Part shown: piece by piece, positions 60,801 to 64,000 of the stretch
Layout: every line of letters starts with the position of its first letter
How positions within the stretch are numbered: position 1 is the first letter of the stretch
Assembly: GCF_965638725.1 (NCBI RefSeq)
Contig: NC_134952.1
Span: 66,617,424-66,681,423, forward strand
Length of the DNA stretch: 64,000 nt
Origin: Aptenodytes patagonicus
Taxonomy: Eukaryota > Chordata > Aves > Sphenisciformes > Spheniscidae
Direction: 5' to 3'
Program-made: the position numbers and the translations under genes
Notes under the pieces: model-generated
The model's input: only the letters and a program-made list of their open reading frames with translations
Databases searched by the model: none
Told to the model about the DNA's origin: nothing

Positions 60801-61543
60801 TGTCTCATTACCATCAGGGCTGTGTATTTGGCTTGTCAGCCACAGTGTACTTTTCCAAGATGAGCTGTATCTGATGCTCTGTATTGTGAATAATGAAACA
60901 TGGTGGCTAAAATTCTTACATGTTTGAGACTCCATATGATTGCTTGGTGTGGTAAATTGAAGATTGCATCCTCCTTGTTTACTGGAGCAGCAATAATCAC
61001 AAGTTTGACTGTCAGTGGAGCTTATTGTTTGAACGAATATGGGTGTAATATGTGGGGATTCATTTAAGGTAATTTTTTCAAATAAGTGAAAATTCTGCTG
61101 TGAGCTTTAGATTTTGTCCTGTTCTGTTTCTAGCTATGTAATATGTGAGGCATGAGATGCTTGGTACTAATTCTTGGGGTGGGGGGGGGGCTACATTTTT
61201 TTAACCTAAATCAATTTGCCAACCACTACATATGTGCTAATGTATTTTATATATTTGGGATGAATAATATAGGTTGCCTCTTAATGCTTAAAGAACAAGA
61301 AGAGTACCTTTTCTGGAGTTTTATGTCCATCGGTTCCGAGTTTGTAGTTTAAGGGATGGGTCTAGAATAGACAAATATATTCAATATCAGCACGTAAATA
61401 AAAATCTTGTATAGGTCAATGGGATAACATAGAGTATTCACAGAATGGGAAATTAAGTGCCCAGTAATAATAGCATGATGAGAACTTACTGGAATAGCAA
61501 AAGCTGATCCTACAAGACAAATGAAGAGAGCTACAGCCTTCAT
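48877..61543 (-). CDS. SPARCL1: SPARC-like protein 1 (hevin)
   Basis: Secreted matricellular glycoprotein and the ancestor-type neighbour of the SCPP genes. Coding exons on the minus strand: 61543-61490 (signal peptide [18 protein letters not shown]), possibly a 27-nt exon near 58985-58959, 58606-57443 (388-codon acidic domain rich in Glu, Asp, Ser and Gln), 56310-56241, 55595-55477 (follistatin-like, [20 protein letters not shown]), 54869-54749 (VCGTDNKTY Kazal part), 53953-53817 ([17 protein letters not shown]), 51517-51369 ([14 protein letters not shown]), 50472-50324 ([14 protein letters not shown] and EF-hand loop [12 protein letters not shown]) and 48905-48877 (ending NENLLV). Phases agree throughout. 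The total is about 672 residues with the small exon, 663 without (human 664). The 5' UTR of the signal exon extends to 61607. The donor of exon 53817 is an unusual GTCAGC. A solo LTR lies in the intron between the 53817 and 51517 exons. The acidic domain is expected to evolve fast and the EF-hand domain slowly. Confidence 0.93.
52634..53194 (+). mobile_element. Solo LTR of an endogenous retrovirus (ERVL-like)
   Basis: A 561-bp fossil LTR with TG...CA ends (TGTCCTGG at the start, CCACGACA at the end), flanked by a 5-bp target-site duplication GTCCC (52629-52633 and 53195-53199). A TATATAAAG lies at about 52873. No internal retroviral region is present, as expected after LTR-LTR recombination. 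The 5-bp duplication suggests the ERVL class. The type is one I associate with neoavian genomes. The paralogous SPARCL1 fragment has an empty site near 18761. It lies in a SPARCL1 intron, antisense to the gene. Confidence 0.85.
56893..57045. repeat. Ancient tRNA-like inverted SINE fragment
   Basis: Plus strand has a tRNA-like half (AGTCCACTGGTTATCCAGTG, then GGGAGATCTGGGTGCAACATC). It is followed by its reverse-complement-like half (CACATCCTTCATCTTG, GCCCTAGCCACTAGGATGG). This hairpin layout recalls an old amniote tRNA-derived element. It lies in a SPARCL1 intron. Family name not assigned. Confidence 0.45.
60519..60568. repeat. Short direct and inverted repeat
   Basis: The 18-mer ACATAATGATGTTAGCAT occurs at 60519-60536 and 60551-60568. 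Between them ATGTTAGCAT (60527-60536) and ATGCTAACAT (60545-60554) form a perfect 10-bp inverted repeat with an 8-base loop. In SPARCL1 intronic sequence; no function evident. Confidence 0.8.
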
Positions 61544-61607
61544 GCTTTTCAGATCTCGTAGAGGACAATAGTTAATGGTACAGTGGTAGAGTTTAGAGGT
61601 TTCTTTT

Positions 61608-64000
61608 CTGCAAGCAACATGAAGAGAAATAAAGTCAGGATTTGGGTATAATGGTCTAGAAATGACTGATGGAAGCAATGTAGTGGCTGCTGTAACTTGC
61701 TTAGTCTGAAGACCCACAAAATTTCCACGCAGTGTCCAGTTGTATGTAAATTCAGGTGTTAGACCAGCTTATCTAGAGGACACTTTGGTCTTAGTTCTTT
61801 TACAGGACTTAAGCTGTACACTGTGTTCACAAACTCTAGTGGTGTTACTGAAAGGCAGAGTTATGAATGTACATAGGTTCAGCCCTGTAAATCTTTATCC
61901 GCTCTTCTGAGATACTACTTTGTGAAAAATGTCCCTTTTTATTTAGTTCTGAGACAATGCCTGTTTGTGGCATCTCTACAGCCAAGGTGTCTCCTGGCTG
62001 CTCTCCTTTGTGGCTGTAGTAGGAAGAATTAAGTGGTGAAGTTCTGCTCAGCAGGCCTCAAAGCCCAAAAATACTGTCTGGGCTGCTTTGGACAGACGGG
62101 TGCAGTCCTGCCTTGGAAGCAACAAACCCAACTCTGCTGTGCAGTAGTGTGCGAGATGGATGGCTGGAAGAACACACAATGCATTAGGAATTTCTTCAGT
62201 CGATGCTAATATCCTCATGTGAGTGAAAGGCAACTCATTTTTACCTTGGATGTCACCAGCAAATTTTCTCACTTTTGCAGTGCACGTGAACTGGAAGTTT
62301 CTATGGCTGTAGCTGTATCACTGGGAGAAGCAAAAATAAACAAGTCATTGTTTCTGTTTCCCCTTTTTTTTTACTGTGTTTCTTTCTTATTCTTTTTAAT
62401 TTCCTCCTGTTCTTTTTTCTGTATTCATACAGAATCAGTAGGACTTTCATTCTGCTTCTGTTTCTGCTCTCATTCTACTGGCTGTTCTTCCTTGGAAATT
62501 GTCTTCTCGGACTTCACACCCCCTTGCCCTTTAAAATATTTTCACTTTCCACCTAACATATGTCCTTTTTCATTGCTTCCCCCTTTCCTAATGAAACACT
62601 TATCGCCATGTCCTTAGTTGAAGAACAGTGTGTCTTTTGCTGGTTGAGCTCCCTGGCATATGAAGAAAGTGGCAGTGATTTCAGCCAGTTAAATCAATTG
62701 TATTCAATCACATGAGGCTCAATGTATGGTTTTAAAATGTTGTTCACCCAGATGTTTTTTCTTGGGGAGGGGAAGAACCCAAAACCCCAAAAGGAGAATT
62801 CCAGGGGAGCTTGTGTTTATGGGAGCCAGAATGGTGAAGCAAGAAGCAAGGACTTTGAGCATTACATTGATTTTTTGGTGTAGAAGCTTGCAAAAGTATC
62901 CTGGCTACTGCTGTGCTTGGATCTGAAGTGTACACTTTGGAAGATCCCTGTGTTACACATTATTTAATGTCAATATCTTTTAGTTAATGAAGAGCAAAAG
63001 ACTTCATTACTGGGGCATATCTAGTATGCAAACCATCTTTCTTGCAGTTAACTGATTTAGCCCCCAAATTATCTCTTATCTAATTATCTATTATCTCTCT
63101 GGCATCCAGAGTTAGTTGTTTAAGACGTTTTCAGAGGGAGAGACAGAATACAACAAAAGCCATTAATGAGCATCTGCAAAATGCCTCACTGGACTGTGTA
63201 TGGGCAGTCACTTCAGATCAAGGCAAGTTTTGTTAGACTGAGGGTCATGCAGGCGACTTGCCAGAAACACAGGGGCGTAATCCAATTTCATGTATAGCCC
63301 TAAAAACTGTATACTGTGCTTTTGAAGGCCTGGCAAGTGACTGAGGAAAGAAGTATTTGAATTAGTCAGGTAGTCTTGATTTCTGTTTCTCTCTGCTCCT
63401 GGTGAGCAGCACAGCTCTGGGCATGTCACTTGACTGAGTTTCTTTTTCTAAAAAATCTCATTTGTCACATTTGTTTTGGTAAACTAGTTTGAGAGCTATA
63501 AATGAAAAGCTCTGCATGTTGTATTTTATTTATAATTACAATTTTCGAATTTGGTTCTGTCACTGGCTCTAAAAGTTGCTTCTGCCACCTTTGTCCAAAT
63601 AATGAAAAAGTGGTTGGAATGAATCTGAGTTAAGCTGGCAGGACAGGGCTTTTGTATTTTTCTCTTAGTAACTAGCCCACAGGGAGCATAAGTCTTTAGG
63701 TAAGTCTGACCACCTTGAATGGAGTATAGGAACATAGTCGAGTTGAGGGGGTTTTTTTCTAGTCACGATAGTCCAAATGAGTTGCAAGGGTTTGTTTCCT
63801 CCAGTAGGATAATCTGCCCCAAACATTAAGTAGCATTGCAAAACACACTCTTAAACTGTAACGCATGTGCAAGTATTGCCGGTGTTAATTCCTGGTTTTT
63901 GCCTTTCTGAGTATGGCAGCAATACCAATTGCTGTGCAATAAGTATCTCCTCCCACTGTTTTCAGAGCAAGGAGTTTTGGGGTTTAGCTGGTGCGTCGTA
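61608..64000. other. Upstream region of SPARCL1, no gene recognised
   Basis: Sequence above the SPARCL1 signal-peptide exon. A non-coding first exon and the promoter should lie here or beyond the window, but I cannot place them. No conserved coding exon or repeat family recognised. Confidence 0.5.

Noticed and set aside
1-64000. CRISPR arrays, bacterial operons, tRNA or rRNA genes
   Set aside because: The window is vertebrate nuclear DNA. The tandem array has no spacers, and the tRNA-like stretches are decayed SINE pieces, not folded tRNA genes.

Overview
The window is nuclear DNA from a bird. This rests on vertebrate multi-exon genes with GT-AG introns, CR1 LINE tails of the avian type (ending in the ATTCTATGATTCTATG motif), a 561-bp avian solo LTR, and the gene order HSD17B11 - NUDT9 - SPARCL1 known from amniotes (human 4q22). 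Species and chromosome cannot be read from the sequence; the LTR type suggests Neoaves.

Layout. 1-6666: no gene recognised. 6667-18092 and 19356-31050: two tandem copies of an HSD17B11 block, both on the minus strand. Each carries a complete 7-exon, 299-residue reading frame for a lipid-droplet/ER short-chain dehydrogenase and a CpG-island divergent promoter. From exon 6 to the promoter (about 7.1 kb) the copies are almost base-for-base identical, while the 3' part is a patchwork of identical and diverged blocks. 18122-19245, between the copies: fossil pieces of NUDT9 (intron 4 plus half of exon 5) and of SPARCL1 (an intron and part of one exon), in the same order as the intact genes. 31151-39662: intact NUDT9 (+), 8 exons, 357 residues, starting from the copy-2 promoter. 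48877-61543: SPARCL1 (-), about 9-10 coding exons, about 663-672 residues.

The main discovery candidate lies between NUDT9 and SPARCL1 on the minus strand. A signal-peptide exon (43692-43762, phase-0 donor) is followed by an exon (43256-42888) whose acceptor opens directly into about 25.5 perfect copies of a 12-bp repeat. In the frame set by the signal exon the repeat reads Glu-Ser-Ser-Ser, so the predicted product is a 141-residue secreted, Ser/Glu-rich protein with S-x-E kinase sites in every repeat. Its position beside SPARCL1 and its exon/phase plan match the secretory calcium-binding phosphoprotein (SCPP) family. It has no ATG in the repeat exon and is easily mistaken for a non-coding minisatellite.

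Functionally the window combines a duplicated lipid-droplet retinol/steroid dehydrogenase gene, a mitochondrial ADP-ribose hydrolase sharing its promoter, and an extracellular-matrix locus (SPARCL1 plus the candidate phosphoprotein).
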